Origin: an uncultured Erythrobacter sp.
GTDB lineage: Bacteria; Pseudomonadota; Alphaproteobacteria; Sphingomonadales; Sphingomonadaceae
Assembly: GCA_947495555.1 (NCBI GenBank)
Contig: CANLZI010000001.1
Location: 2,208,861-2,272,860 of the forward strand
Direction: 5' to 3'
Length of the DNA stretch: 64,000 nucleotides
The notes beneath the pieces were generated by a model, which saw nothing but the letters and a program-made list of their open reading frames with translations, was not told the DNA's origin and did not search any database. The translations under genes were made by a program, and so were the position numbers. Positions within the stretch are counted from its first letter, which is position 1. Each line of letters opens with the position of its first letter. Below are positions 25,842-34,593 of this stretch, in pieces.

Positions 25842-27092
25842 ATGCCGCCATTTGTCATGAGTATTGCCGGGATCTTTGCGATCCTGCTGTTCGCCTTCCT
25901 GCTGTCCAACGGGAGAAAGCGCATAAAATTGCGCGTAGTTGGTGCAGCCTTTGCGCTGCAAGTGCTGATGGCATTGCTGGTTTTGCGCACCTCTGTTGGT
26001 GTCAATATCATCGAATTTCTGTCGAATGGTGTCATCGCCCTGCTGGGATACTCGGTTGCCGGTATCGAGACATTGTTTGGACCGATGGATTCCAATCCAT
26101 TCACCAACACATTCCTGATCGCAGCTTTGCCAGTGATCGTCTTCTTCGCTGCTCTTGTTGCGATCCTCTATCACCTCAAGATCATGCAAGTTTTGGTGCG
26201 CTGGATTGGCGGCGCGATTGGCTGGATAACCGGTATCAGCAAGGTTGAGGCATTGGGCAGTGCCGCCAATATTTTTGTTGGCCAATCGGAAAGCCCCCTA
26301 GTGGTTCGTCCCTATCTGGCCTCGCTCCCACCCAGCCGCCTGTTCACCCTAATGTGTGTCGGCATGGCAGGGGTCGCCGGAACAATCCTTGCCGCTTACG
26401 CTGCATTCCTGGGGGACGAAGCCGTGCCCTATTTGTTGGCCGCTGCCTTCATGTCAGCGCCTGGCGGAATATTGATGGCAAAATTGATCATGCCTGACGA
26501 TCCCGAAGAAGCCGCCGAGCATGACGCCTTGATGGCAGATGTCTCTGTGGCTGAAACGTTTGAAGAGGGTCACAAGCCCGCTAATATTATCGAGGCCGCA
26601 GCGCAAGGCACCCAGACCGGCGTGAAACTGGCGGTGGCCGTTGGTGCGATGGTCATGGTGTTTGTCGCTCTGGTCGCGCTTGCCAATGGCTTGCTGGGCG
26701 GTGTGGGCGGCTGGTTTGGCTATCCCGATATCTCGTTCCAGCAATTGCTGGGTTATGTCTTTGCTCCGGTGATGTTCCTGATCGGCATTCCGTGGGAAGA
26801 GGCGGGCGCTGCTGGCGGTCTGTTTGGCACCAAGATTGTGCTCAACGAATTTGTCGCCTTTATCGAGCTGGGCCAAATGAGCGAGCTGGCACCGCGCAGC
26901 CGGGCGATTGTTACCTTTGCCCTGTGCGGATTTGCCAATTTCTCCTCGATAGCGATCCAGATGGCGGTCACAGGCGGGCTGGCACCCAATCAGCGACCTG
27001 TTATCGCGCGCCTTGGGCTGAAAGCCTTGGCCGCAGGCAGTCTGGCCAATTTGATGAGCGCAGCCCTAGCAGGACTGTTCCTGCCGTACTAA
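25842..27092 (+). CDS. nupC: NupC-type concentrative nucleoside transporter
   Basis: 416 residues from ATG 25842 with AGGGGAG 4 bases ahead. Multi-pass membrane protein with the CNT signatures GQSESPLVVRPYL, SAPGGILMAKLI, PWEEAGAAGGLFGTKIVLNEFVAF and CGFANFSSIAIQ. It takes up nucleosides with H+ or Na+. The adjacent 2-oxoglutarate oxygenase begins 9 bases after the stop, so they are one operon. Products of uptake could feed the cytidine deaminase at 11355. Confidence 0.95.
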   Translation: MPPFVMSIAGIFAILLFAFLLSNGRKRIKLRVVGAAFALQVLMALLVLRTSVGVNIIEFLSNGVIALLGYSVAGIETLFGPMDSNPFTNTFLIAALPVIVFFAALVAILYHLKIMQVLVRWIGGAIGWITGISKVEALGSAANIFVGQSESPLVVRPYLASLPPSRLFTLMCVGMAGVAGTILAAYAAFLGDEAVPYLLAAAFMSAPGGILMAKLIMPDDPEEAAEHDALMADVSVAETFEEGHKPANIIEAAAQGTQTGVKLAVAVGAMVMVFVALVALANGLLGGVGGWFGYPDISFQQLLGYVFAPVMFLIGIPWEEAGAAGGLFGTKIVLNEFVAFIELGQMSELAPRSRAIVTFALCGFANFSSIAIQMAVTGGLAPNQRPVIARLGLKALAAGSLANLMSAALAGLFLPY

Positions 27093-27101
27093 GTATAGCG
27101 T

Positions 27102-28031
27102 ATGACTGACATTGCATCTGTATCGATTGCCCGTCCGTTAGAGGACGTTGCCGACGAGCTGGGTCGCAGCTTTGCCGAATATGGTTTTGCTGTGATCCGC
27201 GACCACGCGATCCCGCAGGAATTGATCGACCGGGCCGAGGCCAAATCGAAAGAATTCTTCGCCCTGCCAGAAGACGTGAAGCGGGCCTATCAATTGCCCC
27301 AGGGAGGCGGCGCGCGCGGTTACACTCCGTTCGGTACGGAAAAAGCCAAGGACGCCGAGATTTTCGACTTGAAAGAGTTCTGGCATGTCGGCCGCAGCCT
27401 TCCAGAAGGCCATGCCTTGTCCGAATTCATGGCTCCCAATATCTGGCCGACCGAAATTGACGGGTTCAGGGAAACCTTCACCCAGCTTTATGATGCATTC
27501 GACGCAGCGGGCTTGCGCGTGCTGGAGGCGATCGCGCTGCATCTCGGGCTGGAGCGCAACTTCTTTGCCCCCACCGTTGAGGATGGCAATTCGGTAATGC
27601 GCCTGCTGCGCTACCCTCCCTTGGGGGAAGATGCACCAGATGGAGCAATCCGTGCCGCAGCCCATGGCGATATCAATACCATCACCTTGCTGTTGGGCGC
27701 TGAGGAAGCGGGATTGGAATTGCTGACCCGGCAAGGCGATTGGAAAGCAGTGGAGGTGCCTGAGGGCGCTTTGGTGATCAATGTGGGCGACATGTTGGAC
27801 CGGCTGACCAATTCGCGTTTGCGCTCAACCACGCATCGTGTGGTCAATCCGTATGGTGCCGCAAAAGACCGCTCGCGCTATTCCATGCCGTTCTTCCTGC
27901 ATTTCCGGCCGGACTATGTGATTGAGACCCTGCCAAGTTGCATCGAATCGGGTCGCGAATCCGAAGCGCCAGAGCCAATTTCGAGCCATGAATTCCTGCT
28001 TCAGCGCCTGCGCGAGATCAATCTCGCCTGA
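27102..28031 (+). CDS. Isopenicillin N synthase-like 2-oxoglutarate/Fe(II) oxygenase
   Basis: 309 residues. N-terminal DIOX_N segment (FAEYGFAVIRDHAIPQELIDRAEAKSKEFFALP) and a C-terminal double-stranded beta helix with the iron ligands H188-x-D190 (AAHGDINTITLL) and H245 (TTHRVVNP). The 2-oxoglutarate-binding R259-x-S261 is in RYSMPFF. Relatives include gibberellin and flavonoid oxygenases and many uncharacterised bacterial enzymes. Because it is co-transcribed with nupC, oxidation of a nucleoside-derived compound is conceivable, but this is only a contextual guess. Confidence 0.92.
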   Translation: MTDIASVSIARPLEDVADELGRSFAEYGFAVIRDHAIPQELIDRAEAKSKEFFALPEDVKRAYQLPQGGGARGYTPFGTEKAKDAEIFDLKEFWHVGRSLPEGHALSEFMAPNIWPTEIDGFRETFTQLYDAFDAAGLRVLEAIALHLGLERNFFAPTVEDGNSVMRLLRYPPLGEDAPDGAIRAAAHGDINTITLLLGAEEAGLELLTRQGDWKAVEVPEGALVINVGDMLDRLTNSRLRSTTHRVVNPYGAAKDRSRYSMPFFLHFRPDYVIETLPSCIESGRESEAPEPISSHEFLLQRLREINLA

Positions 28032-28286
28032 GCCCCTGTGGGCAGGCAGTTGATAACCCAAATAAGCTCAAGTTGTTGCGATGCAGCAACACATGGCCGC
28101 AAGGCCGCAGAATCCCGTGCTTTTCGCAAAATTGCGAGAGCGCGGTGCACGCTCGATGCCGTGCTTGGCTGCTCAATTTCACGATAACGTCACAAAACTG
28201 GCTTTTCAGGGCGTTGCTACGCACCTAGCGCGGTATGCGGAACTCACTCCTTTTTTGAATCAATTTGTGACCAGGGGACATCTGTC
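28032..28286 (+). promoter_or_regulatory. Leader region of the Oar-like receptor gene with a perfect inverted repeat (28124-28137)
   Basis: 255 bases without a gene. It contains the perfect 14-base inverted repeat TCGCAA-AA-TTGCGA at 28124-28137 and a hairpin GTTGTTGC/GCAGCAAC near 28073-28090 with no T-run. No clear promoter was recognised. The repeat is a candidate operator for the large receptor gene. Confidence 0.4.
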
Positions 28287-31200
28287 ATGAAAATCAAATA
28301 TCTTTTGGCGGCCAGCGTTGTATCGCTTTCGGCTGCCGCGACCATTGCTACACCAGCAATGGCACAGCAAATTACTTCGGGCGTTGAAGGCCGGGTAAAT
28401 GATGCCGATGGCAACGCGCTTCCTGGCGCCACTGTCACGATCACCGACACTCGTACGGACTCAACCCGCACGCTGACAACCGGCGGAAGCGGTGGCTTCA
28501 ATGCAACCGGCCTTGTGGCTGGTGGACCTTACACCATCACCGCGACAGCGCCTGGCTTCGAAGGCCAGACACTGGAAGGCCAAACACTCAGCGCCAGCGG
28601 AAGTCTGCGTCTGACATTTGGTCTGGCGGCAAACGCAGATGGCTCGGTCATCGTGGTTACAGGTGCCAGAGTTCAGGCTGCTCAAGTTGCTGTTGGCCCT
28701 GGTCAGATTTTTGACCTTGAAACATTGGACGGTTTCCCATCGATCACTCGCAACGTGGTGGATATCATCCGCCTCGATCCACGCGTCAGCCTGGACCGTA
28801 ACAACGAAGTTGACCGGATCAGTTGCTTGGGCGGAAACGACCGCTCGAACACATTCACGGTTGACGGTGTGGTTCAGTCGGATGTGTTTGGTCTGAACGG
28901 AACGCCTACCGCGTCGCGTAATACTTTCCCGATCCCATTCGATACGATCCGCCAAACCTCGGTGGAATTCGCACCGTTTGATGTTGAGTACTCGGACTTC
29001 ACCGGTTGTGCGATCAATGTGGTCACCAAATCGGGCGAGAACAAGTTCCACGGTTCGGCCTTCTTTACATTCACCAATGATGACCTTCGTGGTGACACCG
29101 CTGGCTCTGCCAGCTCGCAAGTTTCTCCTTTTGAAGACAAGCGCTGGGGCGTGACGCTGGGTGGACCCATCCTCAAAGACCGGTTGTTCTTCTACGCCGG
29201 TTACGAAGAAACAGATTTGGGTCGCCCGAATGACTTTGGCCCAACAGGCGGCAATTTTGCTGTCGAAGCTGACTTCGTAACGCAGGACCAGTTTGACGAA
29301 TTCGCCCGCATCGCGCGCGATGTTTACGGCCAGGACGTTGGCGGTTACCCAACCGTCTTGAACGAAACCAGCGTTCGCTACTTCGGTCGGGTCGATGCCT
29401 ATCTTACCGAAGATCATCGTCTGGAAGCGACGTATCAGCGCCTTGAAGAAACCAAGGTTGAAAGCGATACTGCAACTGACAATTTGACCGGTCTGAACAG
29501 CTTTGAAGACGAAGGAACGATCTCGGATTATTATTCGGTTCGCTTGTATTCCGATTGGTCTGATCGCGTTTCGACCGAAATTCGCCTGTCACGCGCTGAA
29601 GTTGGCGATAAGCAAGGGCCGTTCGGCTTTGGCGAAGCACAGTCTGAAAATCCAACGGTGCGTCTTGCGGTAGGCATTAGCCCTGTTGCTGGCGAAACTT
29701 CAGAATTCGGTCTGCTGTCAACAGGTCCGGGCATCTTCCGTTCGGCCAACCAGCTCGATACGCAAATCGATCAAGCCCGCCTTGTGATGAACATCGATGC
29801 CGATGATCATCAGATCAAGCTGGGTGCAGAAATCAATGATCTTTCGGTGTTCAACCTGTTTGCGATCAACGCTACCGGAACAATCTTCTTCCGCGGTCTG
29901 GATGACTTTGCCAATGGTGTCGTAGCCAGTGGTTCAGGATCGAGCGCATTTGCCAGCCCAAGCGATGTTGTTGTTGGCGGTCGCTTCGGTCAAACGGGCG
30001 GTGCAACAATCGCTTCTTCGGCAACCGGCGACATCAATGATGCAAGCGCCACCTTCAGCCGTCAGATCTATTCGTTCTACGCACAGGACCAATGGCAAGC
30101 TACAGACCAGCTCAGCCTGACGGCTGGCCTGCGGGTTCAATTGTATGATGGATCGGGCACACCGCGCTTGAACCAATTGTTCCAAGACCGTTTCGGCTTC
30201 TCCAACTCGGTACCTTTCAGTGCTTTGGATCCTGTGGTCTTGCCGCGTTTTGCCGCAACCTATGACTTGTTCAACGAAGGTTTCTTCAGCGAGACCACGT
30301 TTACAGGCGGTGTCGGCATCTTCTCCGGTGGTGACCCTGTCGTGTTCTTCTCGAATGCATTCTCCAACGATGGTTTTGCTTCGGCCAATGGCGATTCATT
30401 CGATTCCGAATGTGATGGAGTAGTGAACGCTGACGGTAGCTTCAGCGTGGTTAGCGGTGGCCAGTTTACCGGTCTGCCACAATGTGTCGTCGATGCAGCG
30501 GTTAACTCTGCTGCTGCCGGACGCGGTGATATCAAGTCAACCGATCCAGACTTCAAGGTACCAACTGTGGTGCGTGCCAATATCGGCGTGGACACCATGC
30601 TGGGAACAGAAAGCGGTTTCTTCTCAGACTGGAACCTGCGCGCTGACTACATCTACTCGCGGTTCAGAAACACTCTGGGCATCAACGATCTGGTTCAGGT
30701 CGTCGATCCTAGCGAAGGTCTGAACGGCTTTACGGTAGACGGACGTCCGATCATTGCGGCAATCGATCCACTCAACACCGGCTGTAATGCTCAGCTGGTT
30801 GGAACCGGCGGTGTGCCACCAGTGTACACTGGCGTGACTGACGATTGCTTCGGCACTCGGATTGATGACTTCAACCAGCTGACCAATGGTCGCAGCTATG
30901 ACAGCCACGTTGCGTCGGTTGCTCTGTCCAAGCGGTTCGAAGGTGGGATCATCACCGAAGGCGGCAGCGTGAACGTCAGCCTGGGTTATGCCTTCACGGA
31001 TTCAAACAACACTCGCAACTTCTTCGGTGCGACCGCAAACGGTAACTTCGAAGACACCGCGGCGTTTGACTTCCAGGATCCAGCTGTTTCGACCTCTAAC
31101 TTTGAAACGCGGCACCGCTTTACCGTTGCCGCCAGCTTCAAAGAGCAGTTCATTGAAGACTATAACACGCAACTGGGTGTGTTCTTCTCTGCACGTTCGG

Positions 31201-31745
31201 GTCGCCCTTACAGCCTGACCTTCAGCGGTGACGGGTTCCAGGATTCAACATCTGGCGACAACAACGCACTGCTGTACATCCCAACCGGTCCAAACGATCC
31301 GAACATTTCACCACTCTCGTCAGCAACTGATGCCGACATCACAAACTTGGTGAGTTTTGTTGACGGTCTGAAGTGCGACTACACCCCCGGTGAAACAATC
31401 CGCCGCAACACCTGTAAGAATGACTGGGTGTACGACATGGATCTGCGCTTCAGTCAGGAACTGCCTGGCTTTGGCACGCTGTTCGGTGTTGACGACAAGT
31501 TTGAGCTGTTTGCCGATTTCGACAACTTCCTGAACTTCATCGATGGTGACTGGAACGTGTTCCGCAATCGCGATGATGAAGATGGCCTGGTTGATCTGAT
31601 CGACGCAGATGGGGTTGATTCGGAAGGTCGCTATATCTTCGAAGATCTCAACCTGAATTCCGATGGCGCGATTGACGATCAAGAGCGCATTGGTTTCTCA
31701 AACTCAGTCTGGCGCATTCAGGTTGGTGTTCGTTACGAATTCTAA
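28287..31745 (+). CDS. Large TonB-dependent receptor with N-terminal carboxypeptidase-regulatory-like domain (Oar-like)
   Basis: 1152 residues. Signal peptide ending AMAQQ (about 27). An Ig-like CarboxypepD_reg domain spans about 30-110 (VEGRVNDADGNALPGATVTITDT). The plug region follows (about 115-245, with RNVVDIIRLDPRV and DRSNTFTVDGVVQ), then a very long beta-barrel ending in VRYEF with C-terminal aromatic Phe. Spaced Cys pairs (SCLGG/TGCAIN, ECDG/QCVV, GCNA/DDCFG, KCDY/TCKND) suggest disulfide-stapled loops. An Asp-rich segment near the end has an EF-hand-like loop N1122-x-N-x-D-G-x-I-D-x-x-E1133. Such Oar-like receptors import or display large ligands; the substrate is not known. Confidence 0.9.
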   Translation: MKIKYLLAASVVSLSAAATIATPAMAQQITSGVEGRVNDADGNALPGATVTITDTRTDSTRTLTTGGSGGFNATGLVAGGPYTITATAPGFEGQTLEGQTLSASGSLRLTFGLAANADGSVIVVTGARVQAAQVAVGPGQIFDLETLDGFPSITRNVVDIIRLDPRVSLDRNNEVDRISCLGGNDRSNTFTVDGVVQSDVFGLNGTPTASRNTFPIPFDTIRQTSVEFAPFDVEYSDFTGCAINVVTKSGENKFHGSAFFTFTNDDLRGDTAGSASSQVSPFEDKRWGVTLGGPILKDRLFFYAGYEETDLGRPNDFGPTGGNFAVEADFVTQDQFDEFARIARDVYGQDVGGYPTVLNETSVRYFGRVDAYLTEDHRLEATYQRLEETKVESDTATDNLTGLNSFEDEGTISDYYSVRLYSDWSDRVSTEIRLSRAEVGDKQGPFGFGEAQSENPTVRLAVGISPVAGETSEFGLLSTGPGIFRSANQLDTQIDQARLVMNIDADDHQIKLGAEINDLSVFNLFAINATGTIFFRGLDDFANGVVASGSGSSAFASPSDVVVGGRFGQTGGATIASSATGDINDASATFSRQIYSFYAQDQWQATDQLSLTAGLRVQLYDGSGTPRLNQLFQDRFGFSNSVPFSALDPVVLPRFAATYDLFNEGFFSETTFTGGVGIFSGGDPVVFFSNAFSNDGFASANGDSFDSECDGVVNADGSFSVVSGGQFTGLPQCVVDAAVNSAAAGRGDIKSTDPDFKVPTVVRANIGVDTMLGTESGFFSDWNLRADYIYSRFRNTLGINDLVQVVDPSEGLNGFTVDGRPIIAAIDPLNTGCNAQLVGTGGVPPVYTGVTDDCFGTRIDDFNQLTNGRSYDSHVASVALSKRFEGGIITEGGSVNVSLGYAFTDSNNTRNFFGATANGNFEDTAAFDFQDPAVSTSNFETRHRFTVAASFKEQFIEDYNTQLGVFFSARSGRPYSLTFSGDGFQDSTSGDNNALLYIPTGPNDPNISPLSSATDADITNLVSFVDGLKCDYTPGETIRRNTCKNDWVYDMDLRFSQELPGFGTLFGVDDKFELFADFDNFLNFIDGDWNVFRNRDDEDGLVDLIDADGVDSEGRYIFEDLNLNSDGAIDDQERIGFSNSVWRIQVGVRYEF

Positions 31746-31775
31746 TCCAGCCTGATTGATCCAAGATCAAACAAG

Positions 31776-31814
31776 CGGCGGGGTTCCTTCGGGAGCTCCG
31801 CCGTTTGCTTTCTT
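31776..31814 (+). terminator. Rho-independent terminator of the Oar-like receptor gene
   Basis: A 10-base-pair stem (31776-31785 with 31794-31803, two G-U pairs) with a short GC-rich loop, then TTTGCTTTCTT. It lies 30 bases after the stop. Confidence 0.75.
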
Positions 31815-31831
31815 GCGCCTGGCAATCGGTT

Positions 31832-32070
31832 CTATGCTGCCTCGAGCAGATCCATCGCCAGCTTGGCCCCGATTTCGGTATCGACTTCCGATCGTAAGGC
31901 CCGCTCAAAGGCTGCGGCCCTATCGCCCAATTCCTCTTCTCCGAACATGCCCGCTGTTCCGGCGAGCTTGTGCACCAGTCGGGCAAGGTCATCGCCTTCT
32001 ATACCTGTTAGCCTGCCTTCCCGCACGGCCCCCGTTCGAGCCCAGTTCGATGCCGCTGTACCTGTCTTTC
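31832..32070 (-). pseudogene. Hpt phosphotransfer domain remnant (C-terminal piece of a hybrid sensor kinase)
   Basis: The frame is open from a TGA near 32076 to the stop at 31832. It encodes about 78 residues whose core, LARLVHKLAGTAGMFGEEELGDRAAAFERALRS, is an Hpt domain with its phospho-accepting His. The first GTG is at 32026, inside the upstream MASE1 frame, and there is no ribosome binding site or independent promoter. Hpt domains of this kind usually end hybrid histidine kinases. Here the kinase core and receiver are missing, and the fragment continues directly, in another frame, from the truncated MASE1 gene. It is best read as the tail of a gene collapsed by internal deletion. Confidence 0.6.
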
Positions 32071-32642
32071 AGTGTGATCGCATCGGCAAACAATAGAGCC
32101 AGCGGAACAACCAAAATCATCCCCAATCCGCCAGTGATAAACCAGGTCAGCCATCCAATCAGTGGCTGCACACCATCCTGTGTCAGGCCGGCTAAGGCTA
32201 TCACGCCCGCCGCCGCCGGCGCGATGATGCCAGCCGCTAGAATCAATCGGCCAAGGTCCCTCATCGATTCCATGTCGATATGCTTGCCGCACAGTTTTCT
32301 ACTCAAGATCACAGCAATGCTAATTTCTACCAGATTGGCACAAGCGAAAATCACGGCCTGAACGGTTGCGAAATCCATCACCAGATTGACCGAGGCACTG
32401 CTCAGGAAAATTGCAGCATAGAAAGGTATCTCGTTTGTCGGCTGGGTTCGCAACAATATGGCAACTGCAAGCGCATTGGGTATCCAGATCGCTGCGATAG
32501 GCCCGTCAATCCTGGAAATGACGATGCTGGTGGCAGCAAATGCGCTGAATACGAGTGCACCGATCAACGCAATCCAGACATTGCGCACCTCGCTGTTTCT
32601 GACCCCACTTATTTCAACCATTTGCGCTGTAAGCTGCCGCAT
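31989..32642 (-). CDS. MASE1 sensor domain protein, truncated (kinase core missing)
   Basis: 217 residues from ATG 32640-32642, with AAGGGA 6 bases ahead. Residues 15-200 contain five to six membrane helices with MASE1 features: SRIDGPIAAIWIPNALAVAILLR, and ITGGLGMILVVPLALLFAD near the end. MASE1 is a membrane sensor module that normally precedes a histidine kinase or a GGDEF domain. Here the frame ends about 25 residues after the last helix in Arg- and Gly-rich residues that look out of frame, and Hpt-coding sequence begins at once in the +1 frame. It may still be translated as a membrane stub, but it is probably a pseudogene fragment. Confidence 0.7.
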   Translation of the reverse strand: MRQLTAQMVEISGVRNSEVRNVWIALIGALVFSAFAATSIVISRIDGPIAAIWIPNALAVAILLRTQPTNEIPFYAAIFLSSASVNLVMDFATVQAVIFACANLVEISIAVILSRKLCGKHIDMESMRDLGRLILAAGIIAPAAAGVIALAGLTQDGVQPLIGWLTWFITGGLGMILVVPLALLFADAITLKDRYSGIELGSNGGRAGRQANRYRRR

Positions 32643-32739
32643 CGATTTTCCCTTCGTTATCAATTATAGAAAGGACGAAGGCTATTCGGGTGATGGCGCG
32701 AAACGGATTGTTCTGTGTTGGTTGGATTTGAGAGAGATT

Positions 32740-33462
32740 TTGCACAATCAAGGGTATTTGAAGCGCCGGAGAAAGCCCAAGGTCAGCACAATATTGCTGA
32801 TAATTCTGCTGCATATCGCCGCGCTGTACGGTTTGGCCCGCGCCTTTGCGCCCGACATGACGGCAATCGCGCAAGACGCAGTGGTGTCCGCATTTACCGT
32901 TACTGTCACGGCTCCGCCCGAAGATCCGCCGCCCGAGGCTGAGCCGGCACCCGATGAAGGTGCGGCAGGAGCGGCAGGGGAAAAAGCGGTGCCAAAGCCG
33001 GTTACTGCCCCCACTCCCAAAGTGCCCGTGAAGCAGGATGTTCCTTTGCCAGAGGCATCCTCGGATGGCTTGGACAGCACGTCTGGGGCGAAAGATGACG
33101 GAACTGGTACCGGTGCGGCGGGAGACGGCATCGGCACAGGAAGCGGGCGCGATGGCGGAGGAACAGGCACCGCAATCGCTCGCAAGCCAGAATTGATTGC
33201 GACAATCACCGATGCAAGGGCCTTTCCCGTACCACCCGGTGGGCGAGAGGCGCGTGTTGGGCATTCTGTCATCGTTCGATTGACGGTGAGCGCCCAAGGT
33301 CGTCCAACAGCTTGCCGAATCTATCGTCCCAGCCCTTTCCCTGCGACAGATCAGGCGGTATGCGATCTGGCATTGCAGCAGGTGCGCTTCCGGCCAGCAT
33401 TGAACAATCAGGGTGATCCGGTTGCCGCGCCGTTCTATTACAAGCAGGAATTCTTCGATTGA
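32740..33462 (+). CDS. TonB-like energy transducer with Gly-rich linker
   Basis: About 240 residues. Start uncertain: no ATG or GTG lies near the N-terminus, and TTG at 32740 (after GAGAGAG) or 32758 (after AAGGG) are the candidates. A basic N-terminus (KRRRKPK) precedes one membrane helix (about 15-35). A Pro/Glu- and then Gly-rich linker (DGTGTGAAGDGIGTGSG...) leads to the C-terminal TonB domain: GHSVIVRLTVSAQGRPTACRIYRPSPFPATD, CDLALQQVRFRPALNNQG. It is the second TonB-like protein in the window and may serve the neighbouring Oar-like receptor, although the MASE1 scar lies between them. Confidence 0.8.
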   Translation: MHNQGYLKRRRKPKVSTILLIILLHIAALYGLARAFAPDMTAIAQDAVVSAFTVTVTAPPEDPPPEAEPAPDEGAAGAAGEKAVPKPVTAPTPKVPVKQDVPLPEASSDGLDSTSGAKDDGTGTGAAGDGIGTGSGRDGGGTGTAIARKPELIATITDARAFPVPPGGREARVGHSVIVRLTVSAQGRPTACRIYRPSPFPATDQAVCDLALQQVRFRPALNNQGDPVAAPFYYKQEFFD

Positions 33463-33540
33463 CCCGGCAGGCGGATTGCATCCAAGCAGCGCAGGAAGGT
33501 TCGATCACGCAATGATATTTGTGCCAGCAGGACGATTACA

Positions 33541-34575
33541 ATGAGCTTGATCACGCCGGTCATTCTATGCGGAGGTAGTGGAACTCGGCTGTGGCCGCGC
33601 AGCCGCAAATCCGCGCCCAAACCTTTCATCAATCTCATCGGACAATCCAGCCTTTTTCGCCAAGCGGTTGATCGCTGCGGGAACGCCGCGCAATTCGCCG
33701 ATCCGGTGATTGTGGCAGGCCAGGCCCATGTTGCGTTGATCGAGCAGCAAATGGGAGGCGACCAACCTTATTCGTTGCTGGTTGAACCCATGGCTCGCAA
33801 CACGGCGCCTGCCATCGCACTTGCGGCGGCCAGCCTTGATCCAGATGCGATTATGCTGGTGTGTCCCAGCGACCACCACATTGCTGATGCCGCAGCCTTC
33901 GCTCAAGCTGCAAATACCGCAGCCGATTTGGCGCGCGACAATTGGCTGGTGTCCTTTGGAATCGCGCCCGACCGTCCCGAAACCGGATATGGCTATATCC
34001 AGCAAGGCGAGGCGATGGGAGGCGGCTATCGAGTCCAGAAATTTGTCGAGAAGCCAGACTTGGCGACGGCCGAGCAGTTTCTGGCCGCAGGCGGGTATTC
34101 ATGGAACGGCGGTATCTTTGCTTTCAAGGCTGGCTATCTGCTGGACGAGCTTTCGCAATATCGGCCGGAAATGGCGCTAGCCGTGACGCAGGCCATTGCC
34201 GGGGCCACTCGGCAGGATCATGCAATCCACCCTGACCCTGAAGTATTTGCAGCCATTGAGGGCGAATCAATTGACTATGCGGTGATGGAAAACACAGCGC
34301 GTGCGGCCATGGTGCCGGTGTCTATGGGCTGGTCTGACATTGGCAATTGGGCCGCAGTGCATGATGCGCTGGAGCAAGATGATGCGGGCAATTGCGCCGC
34401 CGCTCAACATCAGTTGGAAGATTGCAGCAATGTTTTGGTGGTCAGCGATGGCAAGCGTGTGTCGGCGCTGGGCCTGGAAGACCTGTGCATCGTGGTTGAC
34501 GGTGACGATATTCTGGTGACGCGAATGGACCGTGCGCAGGATGTCGGGCGGTTGGACGGTCCTTCCTCGCAATAA
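33541..34575 (+). CDS. Mannose-1-phosphate guanylyltransferase
   Basis: 344 residues. Nucleotidyltransferase motif CGGSGTRLWPRSRKSAPKPF is at the N-terminus, then NTAPAIALAA, CPSDHHI, ETGYGYIQ, FVEKPD and WNGGIFAF, all typical of GDP-mannose pyrophosphorylase. The usual C-terminal phosphomannose isomerase domain of the bifunctional ManC/AlgA type is absent, so this is the monofunctional form. It makes GDP-mannose from mannose-1-phosphate and GTP for polysaccharides. No other sugar-nucleotide gene is adjacent. Convergent with the PHA-granule gene. Confidence 0.93.
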   Translation: MSLITPVILCGGSGTRLWPRSRKSAPKPFINLIGQSSLFRQAVDRCGNAAQFADPVIVAGQAHVALIEQQMGGDQPYSLLVEPMARNTAPAIALAAASLDPDAIMLVCPSDHHIADAAAFAQAANTAADLARDNWLVSFGIAPDRPETGYGYIQQGEAMGGGYRVQKFVEKPDLATAEQFLAAGGYSWNGGIFAFKAGYLLDELSQYRPEMALAVTQAIAGATRQDHAIHPDPEVFAAIEGESIDYAVMENTARAAMVPVSMGWSDIGNWAAVHDALEQDDAGNCAAAQHQLEDCSNVLVVSDGKRVSALGLEDLCIVVDGDDILVTRMDRAQDVGRLDGPSSQ

Positions 34576-34593
34576 AGCGAGAGCCCCGCGCTA

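Noticed and set aside
28073..28090. Hairpin GTTGTTGC/GCAGCAAC as a terminator for the oxygenase gene
   Set aside because: No T-run follows on either strand and one pair is mismatched.
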